Positions 1-11,006 of a stretch of DNA of 64,000 nt are shown piece after piece. The stretch is from Neodiprion pinetum (lineage: Eukaryota > Arthropoda > Insecta > Hymenoptera > Diprionidae). The stretch is taken from the NCBI RefSeq assembly GCF_021155775.2, contig NC_060238.1:20254970-20318969 (forward strand), read 5' to 3'. The position numbers were made by a program, and so were the translations under genes. The notes below the pieces were generated by a model that was given only the letters and a program-made list of their open reading frames with translations, ran no database searches and had not been told where the DNA came from. How positions within the stretch are numbered: position 1 is the first letter of the stretch; each line of letters begins with the position of its first letter.

Positions 1-2191
1 ATCCGAAGTGCAGTTTCTAGTATTCCTCGGTGTTAAAATTAGACATCCAAAAATTACCGTGTTGAAGTTGTAGTAACGATTCATGCTCAGGGAAAACCGT
101 CGTTTCGCGATTTTGGAATTGTTTGAAATTCGGTAAACTGTGATAAAAAAAAAAAAAAAACCTGATCGTATTTTGAAATCTTAGTTCGTTGAATGTCACT
201 GTAAAAATAAGAAAATAGTCTTCTTTCCGGGATGTTTCGTTACGATAACGCTACTAACTTTAATATCGATAAAGATTTTGACTACGCATGTCTATCTCTT
301 TCTAAAACAAGGCACCGCGCCTAGTTTTCATGATCTGAGGGTTAAAAATTGCACTCCGAGTACTGATTTCGATCGACTCCGAAATCGACATGTGCAGCAG
401 TTGTAACGCGAAGGAAGGAATGAGAAAAAATGCGTATCACGACATACGTTGTGTCCAAATAATCGGATAATGCAGGTTATACTTAATACGTAGCATTCGG
501 GGAAACGGGTCAGAGCGCAGAGATAATCCTGGTTGAAGTAATAACAGCCATGGCCGTAAGCCGTTGACAAATGCGTCTACTTCGGCAGAATTTGGGTAAA
601 TATGAAAAATCGTAATAACGTTGTACACATCAAAGAATGTAATGAAACGCGTTTCTGGGATGAAACACGTCGCGGTAATATAAATAATAATCGGCCATAC
701 GGGAGCCTCACAGTGTGGCAAAATGGACGAAAGTCCGGCCGCGACTTGATTCTTAAAGGATTTGAAGAAAATAAAATTTAAAGTACTTGGTCGGGAGTCT
801 GCTAACTTATTCCAGTGCGATTTTTAATAGTTGTATGTTTAATCCATAAAAATAGTGTAAGAGTTCGTCGTGTGAAATAACATGTGATCAGAGGATACGA
901 TTTATATAACTACGTATTGAGTCAGTGTTGCAGGTCTAAGTTTTGTGGGTTAGGTTATTGTAGGCCTGCTATTAGCAGAAAGTATTTTTGATACCATAAA
1001 AAGTTTTATAATTCTGAGAGTCACGGGATAGGCTAACATAAGTGAGACCTTATATCGAGAGACTGGATATTGACAGGTTAGATATCGCAGGCTTTGGTTT
1101 TGCGTGATTCGGGTCTATGACCCAGGTTATATGAATTCAAGAATTTATGAATTACGTGGAATTAGTATTGATTTATTTATAAATCTTCAACCGTCGGTTG
1201 TAAAATTTTGGTCAATCAGGTTTCAACTTCTTCAACATTAAGTTTCAACAGATCCTGTTGCGCACAGTTTCGGTAACGCGGAACGAAAGGGAAATTAAAA
1301 ATGTTACATCATATTCCCTGCCAAGTACCTACTTCAAATTTGATATCGTTTAAATCCGTTATGAATTAAGCCCCGTCCGGACTTTTGTCCATTTTGCGAC
1401 ACTGTGAGCCTGTGCGCGCGCACCTTTTGCACTGCAGCTCAATGTTACACTATTGCGCGTAAAAACGTCGCGTCGCTATTGTGAAAACAAGGAGATGGCG
1501 GAGAAGGAGATGAAGAGGAGGAGGGCGATTCCCGTGGCACGAAGTCAAGTTTTGTTGCCTTTCGCGCTGGTCGCTCGTAAAAATATGAAACCTGAAAGGT
1601 TTCAAGCCTTTATATTGCTCGGAGCTTACACGGTCCGCATTCTCGTCGTTGCGAAAGAGTCCAGCGTTAAGACACACCTAAGCTTTTCACCCACACGTCC
1701 ACACTTCTGGCGTAAGCCGTGAACGGCTGGGCCGAGAAAATAATGAGACTCGGTCCCTGTATATGTGTACAGCCGTGAAAAAATTCTTCAAACTTTTGTC
1801 CGTGCCGTTTTATTTTAGATATGTATGTATAGGTACTCCACACGTCGAGTACACCTAATCAATTACCCACGCTGAACATTTTCTTGTTCTCGGTTTTGTT
1901 TTATTTGTGTGTGTGTGTGTTTTTTTTCCTCTCTCTCTCTCTTACTTTCTTTCTTTTCATCGTTTTGCAAAACTCGAGAAACCAAACCCGAACCTATTCC
2001 TAACCAACTACGGATTCATTGCCTTGGTGATTTCTCAAAGTTTTAAATTACTCAGGTTGTGTGATTTAAATACTGGACAGAAATTTTTTTTAATTTATTA
2101 CTATATTTGCTACTTCGATCAGATGTATAATGAATTAAAAATCCTAGGCTCTGGACCCCGTTTGAAGAAGCTTCTGAACATCTGAATACAG
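1..2191. other. No gene recognised
   Basis: I see no convincing exon here. Short open frames exist but show no domain, no splice-site support and no low-divergence repeat. The part around 1,400-1,720 is richer in G+C than its surroundings, and a frame at 1453-1722 on the plus strand has a basic composition without any family resemblance. A (GT)n run followed by a pyrimidine tract lies at about 1,905-1,950. Confidence 0.5.
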
Positions 2192-2625
2192 GAATTTTTT
2201 CTTTTTTTCTTCAATTTAGAAAACAGAATTAGGTAGATGCCAGGAAAAAGAAAAGAAGAAGTTACGAAAGAAGGAATTGAAATTGAATGGTACAAAAATG
2301 AGAGAGAAGGAAGGCTATAAACAGACTAGAGAAAAAAGTGAAGAATTTGACCATGACTAGCTATACTATACGTCTAACTATATGTCTAACAATGAGTGTG
2401 AGGGGGCTAAAATGACACGTGAATTTCTCATCTGTATTCCACGCATTTAACTCTCGTTCTTTTTCTTGCAAAGAATTTTTCCTTTTTTTCTTCAATTTAG
2501 AAAACAGAATTAGGTAGATGCCAGAAAAAGAAAAGAAGAAGTTACGAAAGAAGGAATTGAAATTGAATGGTACAAAAATGAGAGAGAAGGACGGCTATAA
2601 ATAGAATAGAGAAAACAGTGAAGAA

Positions 2626-2626
<1 letters not shown>
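2192..2626. repeat. 154-bp direct duplication (2 copies)
   Basis: Bases 2192-2346 and 2473-2626 are almost identical over about 154 bp, offset by about 281 bp. They differ by a few substitutions and one deleted base in an A-run. A unique stretch of about 126 bp separates them. The right copy runs straight into a (TA)n/(TGTA)n microsatellite. No coding frame is supported in either copy. The high identity suggests a recent local duplication. Confidence 0.9.
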
Positions 2627-2631
<5 letters not shown>

Positions 2632-2686
<55 letters not shown>

Positions 2687-2694
2687 GTATATAT
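2632..2694. repeat. (TA)n then (TGTA)n microsatellite
   Basis: A pure TA run of about 42 bases passes directly into four TGTA units and a short TA tail. It sits at the end of the second copy of the 154-bp duplication. Confidence 0.95.
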
Positions 2695-4200
2695 CGATGT
2701 TTACCAAGGCTATAAGTTGAGCCATCAACGACGCTGCATGTATGCGTCGTATACAGTATAATACAGAGTGCACACAAATGGTTTATCGAATCGCGTGTGT
2801 TAACAGATGGAGATCCGGGAGGAGGGATAGAGGACCGTGTTGGTTCTCTAAGTAATTCGTAGTAATTCTGTGGAACGGTAACGAGAATGGGTTCGGATAT
2901 CGGTAATACCTGATGGGCGCAGAGCCGTCAGCCCATAAAATAAAATAAACACTTGAAACGACGGCGTGCGTTGCGGCAACACTCGGGCGCGAGGTGCAAG
3001 TGTGAGGTTGTACATAAACCCCTGATATTATAGTGCATTATACAACCGCACCGTAGGACCATCCACGCTTACCAACCTTCGACCACCACCCTGAATTATA
3101 CGCCAGGGGTTCGTCGCTCCTCTCGTTCGGAATGGGTATACAATATAATATGTATGCGCACATACGAGCATTAAATCCTCCCCCCTCCGCCGCCAAAATC
3201 GACGCGCCTTCGATGGGATTTAACGCGGATTTCCTTATGTAAATTCAATCAGGCAAAAACACTCGCGATATGTGTAGGTATACCATATAATACCATGTAC
3301 GTGCATGGTTTTTATTTCAGCAGGCATTGGCGCGAGGGTTTTTCACGCTGGCGATTTTTAAAAATTTTTAGTCGAGATTGGTGGGTGTAAATACGGTCGT
3401 CAATTATACGGGATGACGGAAACATTTTTTTTATCGAGTTTATATTCGAATTAATTGAGTTTTGATTGTTTAGATCGAATAATAGTTTCAAAGTTTTTGG
3501 TTGATTTTTTTTTTGTACAAACGGCAAATAAAACAGCATGTTGAAAGAAATCAAAACACAGACAAAAAATTCTTGTTGATCGGTGTTATTTTCATTCGAT
3601 ACGATAATCGAAAAATATGCTTTTAGTTATGGGTTCAAAATGAGAATCACTTCTGTATCTGTGAACCGGAAGATCTATAGTACGTGTTAATACTTTTGAA
3701 TATATTTTTTTCAAGAAGAAAGCGAATACAAAGCTTGTTATTATAATCTACAAACCGAGAATGAAACGTTTAGAGTTTCGATTGGATATCGACGTTTTGA
3801 GTTGTTAAAAAAATCATCTCTAACCATTCTCAGTGTGGTGCTTGTGTTGCGTCTGATGAATTTATCGTCCAACTATATCTCGGGAACGATGAACGAATTT
3901 TGAATGATTTTTTTTCAGAAACAACGAGGCATTTTTCTACTCAGAACTTCGTTCGGTCCCGCGGTTTTCGATTCAATTGAACACCAATCAAAATCGATGA
4001 AAAAAAAAACAAGATTCCATTTTCGAATGATCTACGACCACGAAACGGACCCAAGATCAACCGTATCAACGATTTATTTAAAAGTCTCCTTCCTCTTTCC
4101 CTGACATCAGATTCAGACGTTCCACATCCGATCGATCCTTTCTTTCGTTGCGGATTAAAAAAAACATCAATCTATATATATATATATATACCTGCCCATA
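2695..4200. other. No gene recognised
   Basis: A+T-rich sequence with small frames only. An orphan CTCAGTG end, like those of the CACTGAG elements described elsewhere in this window, is visible at 3829-3835 without a matching partner nearby. Confidence 0.5.
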
Positions 4201-4760
4201 TTTCCAGGACTCGAAGGATATCCAGGACAGCTGCGAGCCACCCTACTGACTTTACACGCGTCACATCCGTACGTACATGTGACACGCGTGGGTGTCCAGA
4301 TCCCAAAGAGAGTCAACACAGGTACCTACCTTACCTACATACCCAAACGTTTCTAGCATTGCGTCAAATCGGCGCGCGGCTATGGCGCGAAGAGGGGGGA
4401 ATAGGGTCGGGTGAAGAGGTGGAGGCGAGGGGAGGGGGGGGGGGGGGGGGGCGGAGGGTGGCGCAGTAGTCCAAATAACGAGCGTCGACGGGGATGCCGC
4501 TCGTGCGTCGCTGGTTGCCGCTTTGCTCCCGCGGCGAGGAACTCGGTCGGTAACCAAGGCGACGGCACGTCAGGCCGCCCACAACCCTCCGGCTGTCTTG
4601 TCCGATGTGTTTGCTCAACGATTTCATACCAATTACAGCGTACTACCACCCGATGCCTGCCTACCCCTTGTGCCTACCCACCCTGCATCAGTCCTGCATA
4701 CCAACACACGCGATTCGTTCGTTCCCCTCTCTCTCTCTCTCTCTGCCGCCCTTGAACCCT
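4200..4760. promoter_or_regulatory. G/C-rich island, possible promoter
   Basis: This segment is clearly richer in G+C and CpG than the flanking A+T-rich DNA. It contains an 18-base G run at 4434-4451 and ends in a (CT)n tract near 4,728-4,745. Several overlapping open frames on both strands (for example 4411-4755 plus, 4261-4557 minus) follow from the low density of A/T stop codons and encode Pro/Gly/Arg-rich low-complexity sequence. I infer a promoter or CpG-rich regulatory island, possibly for a gene outside the window. No transcript start can be assigned. Confidence 0.3.
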
Positions 4761-5813
4761 TGGAAAGTCGCGACATGCGTGTTTATAATAAACAGCACGC
4801 GTATTTCCCATTTTTTTTTTTATTTTTTTTATTTTTTTTTTTTCATCTTTTCATCACCGTTCTTTTTATTTTTCGAAAATTTCATTTTTTCAGGTATATG
4901 CACGCCTACCTGTTATATTTTAACGTATCGTACCCTTTCTTTTTTTCTTGGCCACCATCTCTACCCCGAATTGGTGAAAACGCAAACTTTGTACCCCTGG
5001 TGAAAATGATTTCTACGTTTATACACGAATTTTTTGAAGGAAATTGGAACATTTCGTGAAAATTGTTTTCGTAAAGAATTGCAAGCATGCATAGTTTTTC
5101 ATACGAAAAAATATGCATATTTACAATTTTTTGCGGAATAATGCGCAATGTTTCAAGTTCTGTAAGAATTTGTAGTAGGTTGTAGAAATTTTCCACCGAG
5201 GCATGTAGTCGTTACGTATTTTAACGGGATTAATTAATTGCTGCAGGGATTGCTCATTTCGGGTCCCATTCCAATTGAATAGAACCTGCTTTTAGCGGGT
5301 TTTTATTGTTCATTTTTATGACGTTAGAATATCAAACTTCCGTTTGAAATTACAAAAAAAACCAACCGTCCAAACTTGTTGTTTATTTCTGTTTTCCAAC
5401 CGACGAGAATTATTGCTCTCTTGATCATCAACTAGTAACATTTCGACAAATTAATTGTTCGCCTCACACTTTCTTTATGGTATTTAACTTTTCTCGATTG
5501 GATGTAACAATCGTTTTTCCCTGATAATTTCTGTTACGAAAAACTTGCATTCATTCAATGAAAACGAATATTATTATTACTGTGAAGACGGTAAAATTTT
5601 CGTTTTAGATTATTTTTTTTTTACTCAAAGTAAGGAAGAAAATTTTGTACGTAATTATACACATCAGGTTGTATATGACAGGGTTGAACAAAAGTCGTAC
5701 TTTTAGTTTGATTAATTTATCATAATTCAATGCTTTGAAACTTATATCTATAAATCGGAAATCGATTATATAATTCCCATGACACTTCCGATAGAGCCTA
5801 AAGTGTGCGTGTT

Positions 5814-5878
5814 ACTATATTTTGTCGATTGTGGTAAAAAATGAAAATAGTTAGCGGAACTAAAAATTTCTCTCAGTG
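5814..5878 (-). mobile_element. CACTGAG MITE fragment
   Basis: Read on the minus strand, this matches the left end of the 410-bp element at 10299-10708: the terminal CACTGAGAGAAATTTTT, then ACTATTTTCATTTTTTACCA and a following TCGAC block. About 14 internal bases of the fuller copy are missing. Only the end of the element is preserved. Confidence 0.75.
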
Positions 5879-6159
5879 TACGTACACGTTGAGGATGAAA
5901 CCGAATCTGCGGGCTTCGGAAACACCCGTTACGTCGAGTGCCCTGAGACAATAGAGGCTCGTAACAGCTGACGCAAGGACCTCTTACGACACCCCCTAAA
6001 TGGATTCGGATTTCATTCGCCATTGGTTTTTCCTCGACACTCTCACGCGCATTACAAGTATAACCAACCGCGAATATATTGCACGTAATATACCCAAGGT
6101 TGGTATAATAATGAGGCGAAGTTGTCGATAAACGTGCGTGCGGGGTGGTTGATTCTTTC

Positions 6160-6191
6160 CCTCTTCCTCTTCCTCTTCCTCTTCCTCTTCT
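6160..6191. repeat. (CTCTTC)n hexamer microsatellite
   Basis: About five consecutive pyrimidine hexamer units. Antisense translation gives the alternating Gly-Arg run that makes the overlapping open frame look long. Confidence 0.9.
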
Positions 6192-6495
6192 CACCCCCTC
6201 CAGCCCCTTTGTTCTCTGGCTTTTTTCAGACCCGCGATGACAGACGACTCCGTTTCGAGCCAACTGAACGACCGCTTCAAGAGCCTAATCGATTTCGCTA
6301 ATGTGTTAAATCATCCTCTCTCAAAGCCCCTGCAGCGTGTATTCAGCTTACAATCTCCCTTCAACGGAGGGTGAAAATCAACTTCAATTAATTTTCACCT
6401 ATAATCACGAGCCAAGACGCGCGGTGCGTACCGATGAATTAAAAATGGAAAAGGAGAGGGAAGAACGGGTTCGAAATAGTAAAACGGCGAGAATA

Positions 6496-7248
6496 CACTG
6501 AGAAAAGTTTATTTTAGGGAAGTCTTTTTTTTTTTTTTTTAAAGAAAATGAAAACACTTTGAGCAGCTTTAGTTTGAGGACTTTATTATTTATAGTTTCG
6601 GGAACATTGTGGAATTTTTGCATCGAAATTAATAACAAAATGGCGGCATGCCGCATACAAGTAGCGAACGACCACGTTTTCGATCCGTTGGCGAAAATTT
6701 CTCGGTCAATTTTTGATCCTATCGACTTGAAATTCTGACGCAATCTTTAAAGCTTGTTTATCCGATTCGAGATCGTGGCTAGATTTTTGAATCTCAGTCC
6801 CAAAATTTTTTTGTAGAAATTTTTTTAACAAATTTTTGATCGCAAAATGAAATTTCTTGTTGCCGCGATTTTGTTATTAATCCAAACGAAATAATTCTAA
6901 CATATTCTTGAACCTATAAATAACAAAACCCTCGAACTTAAATTGCTCCAAGTGTTTTCGTTTTCTTTGAAAAAAAAATAATGAAACTCTTGGAAATATA
7001 TATAGATTTCAGACTGTCCAAGCTGTACCCCTCCCTTATTGTTAACAAATGCATATTTGAATACGGTGAGATAAATATTTTTTTATAATTATCAAATTTC
7101 AGTTGATCCAAATAACGATCGATAGAAATTTTTCATTAGTTAACAAATCATGTTTGGCTCGGCTAAAATTTGACAACTGTAACGAAACATTTATTTCGCC
7201 ATATTCAAATATACATTTGTTGATAATAAATAAATTCTCTTCTCAGTG
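6496..7248. mobile_element. 753-bp foldback (long inverted repeat) element
   Basis: The element begins CACTGAGAA and ends TTCTCAGTG, so the outer ends are inverted copies. Inside, the block at about 6,530-6,640 reappears inverted at about 6,850-6,980. Both arms share AAAACACTT, a TTATTTATAG block and ATTAATAACAAAATGGCGG-like sequence, with moderate divergence. No transposase frame is present. The termini resemble those of the 410-bp CACTGAG elements, so it may be a related non-autonomous family member with much longer inverted arms. Confidence 0.75.
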
Positions 7249-8321
7249 TGTAACTTCTATAGGTAAATTTTACATGTACAGAAATTATAACGCAAATTTC
7301 TTTTCAGGAAATATACGAAATGTTGTCCTGTGAATCTCTTTACCAAAATTTTATTTTTTATTTGCCTCAAAGTTTCCGCTGTGCCTCAATTTTTTATTAA
7401 TATTATTAATATTATTATTATATAAACGCTTAACGAGCGAACTTCTTCAACACTTCATATCACCGTCTCTGTCAAAACGTTGGACTTGCATTTTTCGTGA
7501 ATTTCTGAATACTATAATATAAGCCCAATTTGTCTAAATTTTTTCTGCTCAATTCAAGTTCTGTTAGTCGTTAAAATAATAATCATCGTTAAAATTTCTG
7601 AAATTTTTATACGAAGGTTGTGTAACTCTGAATCGATGTGGAGATATTTGTAGAAAGAACTGACCAATAAATGCACAAGTTTTATAATAATCTCGATTTG
7701 TATAAGGATTCGGGTTGCGGATAGTTCAAAATTTACGTAATTTACATAATTTAATAGATTTAATCTTTGAGTTTAATTATTATTAAACATACGTTATAAA
7801 TATAGTAAACATTCTATCTCTAGTTATTCTAGGATAATACAGCAGGTGATCTTTGTATTAAAATAATATGTAAAATCTTCTTTGGTAGGTTAATTAATAC
7901 GAAATCTATGAATAATACGATTTCGTATTGAAACTTTTTTTTTCCCCCGTCAGTTTTCTAATTAGGTCAGATTCAATTCAGCCCAAATCCTACAACAGAT
8001 ATTGAATCTTGTTTGACAATTTTGTTAGCTTTAATTTTTCCTGTAAGTTGTATAAAAAATGTATTGTTTTTTTGGCAATCGTAAGAGGGTTCGTTTGGTG
8101 AAAGAAAAAAACCTGACGAGAATAATCGTCGTTTCGTAACTAATTCAATCGAATCACTAACAAAAAGATTTCGAATATTTTTTTTACCGACAATCCTCGC
8201 GCGGTTGGTAAGATTGCGGTGATGTTTTAACCAGTCGATAAGTTGCCAATAGAAAATCGCTTTACCGACGTTTTATCGATAAGTGATTACCGACTGAACG
8301 GGTATTTCTGTCTCGCTTTCA
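7249..8321. other. A+T-rich intergenic DNA, nothing recognised
   Basis: No exon, RNA gene or element end is evident. The right edge is taken as the likely 3' end of the minus-strand membrane-protein gene that follows. Confidence 0.5.
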
Positions 8322-8327
8322 TTTATT
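8322..8327 (-). terminator. Candidate poly(A) signal
   Basis: AATAAA on the minus strand, about 130 bases beyond the TAG stop of the small membrane-protein gene at 8460. The position fits a short 3' UTR. A motif this short in A+T-rich DNA can occur by chance. Confidence 0.4.
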
Positions 8328-8459
8328 TCCCGCGACTTTCCGCGTTTGAAATTGATCGATCGATCCCTCGCTTCATTTTCTTTAATTCCTTGATTCCTCT
8401 GGTTTCGAAGACGTTGGCGTTGTATTGATATTTGAATTTAACGGTATTTTAAGCACTGC

Positions 8460-10970
8460 CTAAAATTTAGACCTGCTTTCATCGTGATTGGAATAATCTT
8501 TGGCGTGATGGTGAGTGTCGATCTCGTCAGAGGTGAAGTGATTCGAACCGCTGTACATGGAGAATCCTCTCCTCGATAATTCTTCACCAGGTACAATCGT
8601 CGGATTAGTGTAACAAAAATCAGCCATCATTTCTTTTTGTCTCGCAAGTTGATTCGATCTGGAATCCATACGTATATACGTACATACTGTAAGAACTGTT
8701 GGTAAAAATTATTCCTCCAAACACTTTTTCAGTTCTCCAAAAAGTTTCCCGCCCGAATAATAATTTACTAAACGAGTCCGGTGTTAAGTTAAGCAAACAA
8801 TAATATACACAAGCTTTTCTGTAGTTATTTTATACAATTCAAGGCTCGACAGATAACGATCATCGTTTCGTCTAGCAGGTCTGTAAGACGCAGGATCTGT
8901 AGGGCAGTAACTACGTGTAACGTTAATATCTTTGTTACAATGCTAAATTAAACAAACAATCGTTCGAAACGTAGTAAAGATAAGATATCGCAATACTTCG
9001 TCATCCTTTGAATTTAATATATTACTCATTCACTGTGTGCTTGATGATCAGATAAACGAGTACTTCTATCTTCTCAAGACTGCAATGAGCAACGGGGGAA
9101 AATTACATCGTTAAGGGGACATTTAGAGGAATTTCAGGAATTTCCTGGGTATTTTAGTTAATTATTATTTCATGCAGGAAGAGTTTTAAAAAATTTAGAG
9201 ATTTTAGGTACGCATTTCTCACATCTTTTAGAGTAAATTTGGCTAATTAGATTCTCATTTAAATGTACCAAGGTGACAAACCAAGAGTGCAATTTTAATA
9301 GATTGTAAAAAGGTGAAAATTCACTGCACGAAAGATTTCTCACTTAATATTTGTCGCACAGCATACGGATTTTTCCGACATAATTTACTTAAAAATACCC
9401 ACAAATTTTTATAGAAGTTTTTCAACAGATTCGTTTTGAAAGAAAATACATCGCTTTTAAAAATCCTGACAGAAAAATTAGCCATTTTTCAACATAAAAT
9501 TTAGGGTAGGGCCAAATCCTATGAAAATGTGTGAAAATTTCAGACGAATCGGTAAAAAAAACTTTACACGAGAAACCTTGGGCGCAAGTTTGAAAAGTCA
9601 AAAGTTGAGAATAATTAATTTAAAGTTTAAATTATCAAAGAATCGCAGCATGCAGCCTCGTAAAAATTGAAGCTTTACAAGGCCCAAAAATTTTGTTTAG
9701 GGAAAAAATCGATACGGACTTATCCAGGTGAGGAATGAAAGTGTACAAAAATGGAAAAAACCGAGAATCGATTCTTCCATTAATCATTATAGTCGAAATA
9801 ATCGTTTACGAACAGCATCGTGATAAAAGTTGAAAGAATTTATTTGTACCAACGATTTGAAGAGGAACAGAGATGAAAGAAAAAGAACTTGAGACACACC
9901 TTTTTCAACCAGTCGATAAAGGCACCGTTAATTGCATATCGTGCATCTACTCGAGCGAAAGACGTTACATTACACCTAGAATGAACAATGCGGAGTGTCT
10001 GCATCTGGATTTTCTAAAGACATCGCGTATTTCCTTTCAAACGCGGTATACCTGGTGTACTTACTTGTCGGAGATGAGCCTGTTTACCCTGACGAATAGA
10101 ACGGCGACGAGGATAAACAGGATGATTAACACCGCCGCGGCGATCCCACTAGCGATGTAAAAATACAATGCGAGATCTTCGACGGTCGTCTGAAAAGAGC
10201 GGCGTTACGATTGTTTTCTTTTTTTTTCTTTTTTTTTTATCCTTTTTTTACTTCTTTTTTCGAAATAACAGAAATTAGGATAATTGGTCAATTATCTGCA
10301 CTGAGAGAAATTTTTAGTTTCAGTTACCGCTCGGTCCTTGACTATTTTCATTTTTTACCACGATCGACAAAATATAGTTCTAGGTAGAAAACGAAAATTA
10401 GTTTTCTAGCCGTTACCGGAAAGTCTGGTATCCGTTGCTATTCCTTCTCATTACGATCACTGTTGATAGATTTTCTTGCAAACGTTGCGAAAATTTAACG
10501 CTTGCGCAACGATAAATTGACGTTAAAGCCTTGTTTAACTAAAAAAAGTAGAGTAAACCGAAGAAACTGATTTTGCGTTGCAATCGACAAAAAAGTTAGG
10601 CGTACCTCGTTTTTCGTTATTCCAACAATATTCGAACAGGTTTTTTTTAACGATACCTGTTTTACGGAATTTTTCTAGTTACTGTAACTAATGAAATTTT
10701 TCTCAGTGTGCGGTACAAATGATGATATTCGGGAATCGATCGGCTGCGTAAAGTGAAAGGAAAAGAAGCTTGATCGAAGGTTGAAGCGTCGCTGATTCTG
10801 CGTGTTTCAGTTCATTAATCTTCAACGATTTATTCAATAACTGTGAGTAAAACCACATATACTCGATAGTTTGCCAGAAATATCATCCGCAAACCGAAAA
10901 TATTTATTTGAACGAAGTTTCGATCGATCGAAAACTGAAGTTTTCTCTAATATAGATTTCTAATTTATAC

Positions 10971-11006
<36 letters not shown>

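Larger units (their letters stand above)
4761..6495. other. No gene recognised; simple repeats and a MITE fragment
   Basis: Poly-T-rich stretch (4,810-4,850), then A+T-rich DNA. It contains a short CACTGAG-element fragment (5814-5878) and a pyrimidine hexamer repeat (6160-6191). The Gly-Arg-rich open frame on the minus strand over 5766-6263 comes from the hexamer repeat and is not considered a gene. Confidence 0.5.

Noticed and set aside
4261..4755. Overlapping Pro/Gly-rich frames on both strands
   Set aside because: Explained by a G run and high G+C; no conserved motif recognised.
5766..6263. 165-codon Gly-Arg-rich minus-strand frame
   Set aside because: The Gly-Arg run is the antisense reading of the CTCTTC hexamer repeat; no domain or splice support.
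8520..8560. tRNA B-box-like GGTTCGAATC on the minus strand
   Set aside because: It lies inside coding exon 3 of the small membrane protein and no cloverleaf partner sequences are seen.
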